DNA of 8,050 bases from Calditrichota bacterium. GTDB lineage: Bacteria > Calditrichota > Calditrichia > RBG-13-44-9. Each line of letters opens with the position of its first letter. Position 1 is the first letter of the stretch. The stretch covers positions 1 to 8,050 of the forward strand of contig JAJRXE010000263.1 of assembly GCA_024276455.1 (NCBI GenBank). The letters run 5' to 3'. A program made the position numbers and the translations under genes. This document shows positions 7,061-8,050 of the stretch, piece by piece. Below the pieces are notes generated by a model, which saw only the letters and a list, made by a program, of their open reading frames with translations, had not been told where the DNA came from and made no database searches.

Positions 7061-7105
7061 AAAGAATTTCGCTTCGGGACTTTCGTCTTCCGACACAAAT
7101 TCTTT
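7061..7105 (-). repeat. Nested inverted repeat just downstream of hemL
   Basis: AAAGAATTT (7061-7069) is the exact reverse complement of AAATTCTTT (7097-7105). Inside it, TCGG (7074-7077) pairs with CCGA (7090-7093), and GAC (7078-7080) pairs with GTC (7085-7087) around a TTTC loop, with a TT bulge. The element begins 48 nt beyond the hemL stop. On the minus strand its last arm runs into TTTATTTCC, so it may act as a hemL 3'-end structure, either terminator or RNase barrier. The strand assignment is an inference from proximity. Confidence 0.4.
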
Positions 7106-7152
7106 GTAAAATAAATGGTCCTGCCTTTCCCGTCCGGTGAACAAGGAAACAG

Positions 7153-8050
7153 TTACCGCCCGAACACCTTCTTTAAACACTTCTCGCTGGCTTCGAGGGT
7201 CCGCTGGAGGTCTTCTTCCGTGTGAGCGGCGGAAATAAAAGCCGCCTCAAACTGGGAAGGCGCCAGGTAGATTCCCTCCTCCAGCATGCAATGAAAATAG
7301 CGCCCGAAATTTTCCGTATTACAGGTTAGAGCGGTTTGATAATCGATGACGTTTTGGTCGGTAAAGAACAGGCAGCTCATGGAACCCACCCGGGTTAAAT
7401 AGAGCGGTAATTCCAGCCGACGCAGGATGTCTCGCAAGCCCTCCTCCAGCAAACGGGCTTTCTCCTCCAGCTCTCGGTAAAAATTTGGGGAATTAATGAG
7501 GCGGAGGGTTTCCAGCCCGGCGCGTACGGCCAGGGGATTCCCGGAGAGGGTACCCGCCTGGTACACCGGTCCTGCCGGAGCCACCTGTTGCATGATCTCC
7601 TTTTTACCCCCGTAAGCCCCCACCGGCAAACCGCCGCCAATGATTTTCCCCAGGGTGGTCAGATCCGGATCGATTCCGTAGCGCTCCTGAGCGCCGCCAC
7701 GAGCCACCCGAAAGCCGGTCATTACCTCGTCGAAGATGAGCAGCACCTCGTGCTCCAGGGTTAACTGACGCAATCCCTCCAGAAAACCGGGCTCCGGAGG
7801 AATGACTCCCATGTTGCCGGCCACCGGTTCCACAATGACGGCGGCAATCTCCTCCCCCTGTTCCACCAATAGGCGCTCCACCGAATCAAGATGATTGAAT
7901 TCCGCCAGGAGGGTATCGGCAATGGTACCGTGGGTTACCCCGGGACTGTTGGGAATGCCCAGGGTAGTGGCGCCCGATCCCGCCTGCACCAGGAAGCTGT
8001 CTCCATGACCGTGGTAACAGCCCACAAATTTTACGATTTTGTTCCGACCG
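7153..8050 (-). CDS. hemL: Glutamate-1-semialdehyde 2,1-aminomutase, 5' part beyond window edge
   Basis: PLP-dependent cytoplasmic enzyme converting glutamate-1-semialdehyde to 5-aminolevulinate, the last step of C5-pathway ALA synthesis for heme and other tetrapyrroles. 298 residues are visible up to TAA (7155-7153). The frame stays open to the edge, with GRNKIVKF before GCYHGHGDSF, so the GTG at 8025 is internal and not the start. By comparison with E. coli HemL (426 aa), about 130 N-terminal residues are outside. Signatures: the PLP site FDEVMTGFR, the Schiff-base lysine in TLGKIIGGGLPVGAYGG (codon 7647-7645, matching E. coli Lys265), GPVYQAGTLSGNP, and the C-terminal YLAPSQFEAAFIS. These, especially the HemL-type GTLSGNP and AGSGATTLG segments, separate it from other class-III aminotransferases. 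It converges with the phosphatase gene across a 353-nt gap. Confidence 0.97.
   Translation of the reverse strand, partial: GRNKIVKFVGCYHGHGDSFLVQAGSGATTLGIPNSPGVTHGTIADTLLAEFNHLDSVERLLVEQGEEIAAVIVEPVAGNMGVIPPEPGFLEGLRQLTLEHEVLLIFDEVMTGFRVARGGAQERYGIDPDLTTLGKIIGGGLPVGAYGGKKEIMQQVAPAGPVYQAGTLSGNPLAVRAGLETLRLINSPNFYRELEEKARLLEEGLRDILRRLELPLYLTRVGSMSCLFFTDQNVIDYQTALTCNTENFGRYFHCMLEEGIYLAPSQFEAAFISAAHTEEDLQRTLEASEKCLKKVFGR

Larger units (their letters stand above)
6800..7152. other. 353-nt convergent intergenic region
   Basis: This gap lies between the phosphatase stop (+) and the hemL stop (-). No credible protein gene was found: the open frames crossing it show low-complexity or basic translations with no recognisable motif. 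It holds a hairpin with a T-rich tail on the + strand (6870-6923), a GC stem with a seven-T tail on the - strand (6934-6956), and a nested hairpin (7061-7105). The rest shows nothing I can name. Confidence 0.6.

Noticed and set aside
6824..7114. 96-residue + strand frame and an 85-residue - strand frame in the convergent gap
   Set aside because: Both cross hairpins and homopolymer runs, lack recognisable motifs and have no convincing ribosome-binding site. They are not supported as genes.
8023..8025. GTG as the start codon of hemL
   Set aside because: The frame continues upstream to the window edge with conserved HemL sequence (GRNKIVKF), so this codon is an internal valine.

Overview
The window reads as ordinary bacterial chromosome of fairly balanced-to-high G+C, with protein-dense coding and four gene loci. 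Both edges cut genes. Nothing in it (no tRNA, rRNA, IS element, CRISPR or phage gene) suggests a mobile region. The taxon cannot be fixed from sequence alone. Glutamate-1-semialdehyde aminomutase implies tetrapyrrole synthesis by the C5 pathway. The very long acyl-CoA-synthetase fusion and the PAS-PP2C phosphatase would fit a free-living environmental or thermophilic lineage such as Calditrichota or relatives, but that is a guess.

Layout, left to right. (1) 1-498 (+): 3' part of tag, DNA-3-methyladenine glycosylase I, with catalytic Glu, base-stacking Trp and the C-terminal zinc ligands visible. (2) 672-5528 (+): one uninterrupted 1618-codon gene. It encodes a helical N-terminal extension, a complete long-chain acyl-CoA synthetase (ANL/AMP-binding) module, a roughly 330-residue helical HEAT-like stretch, a conserved-looking module with remnants of a protein-kinase-like fold, more helices, and a C-terminal GNAT-like acyltransferase domain. 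This is the most unusual object in the window. (3) 5672-6799 (+): a PAS-PP2C (SpoIIE/RsbU-type) phosphatase gene broken by one in-frame TAA at 5801-5803 inside the PAS domain. The phosphatase half is intact and open from ATG 5903. (4) 7153-8050 (-): 3' part of hemL, converging on the phosphatase gene.

The first three genes share a strand but are separated by 173 and 143 nt, so tight co-transcription is not indicated. No partner for the phosphatase (STAS anti-sigma antagonist, HATPase kinase or sigma factor) is visible. The 353-nt gap between the convergent genes holds two plausible opposing intrinsic terminators and a nested hairpin. Functionally the loci look unrelated (DNA repair, lipid activation or transfer, signalling, heme synthesis). 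The biological novelty lies within the giant ligase fusion rather than in a gene cluster.
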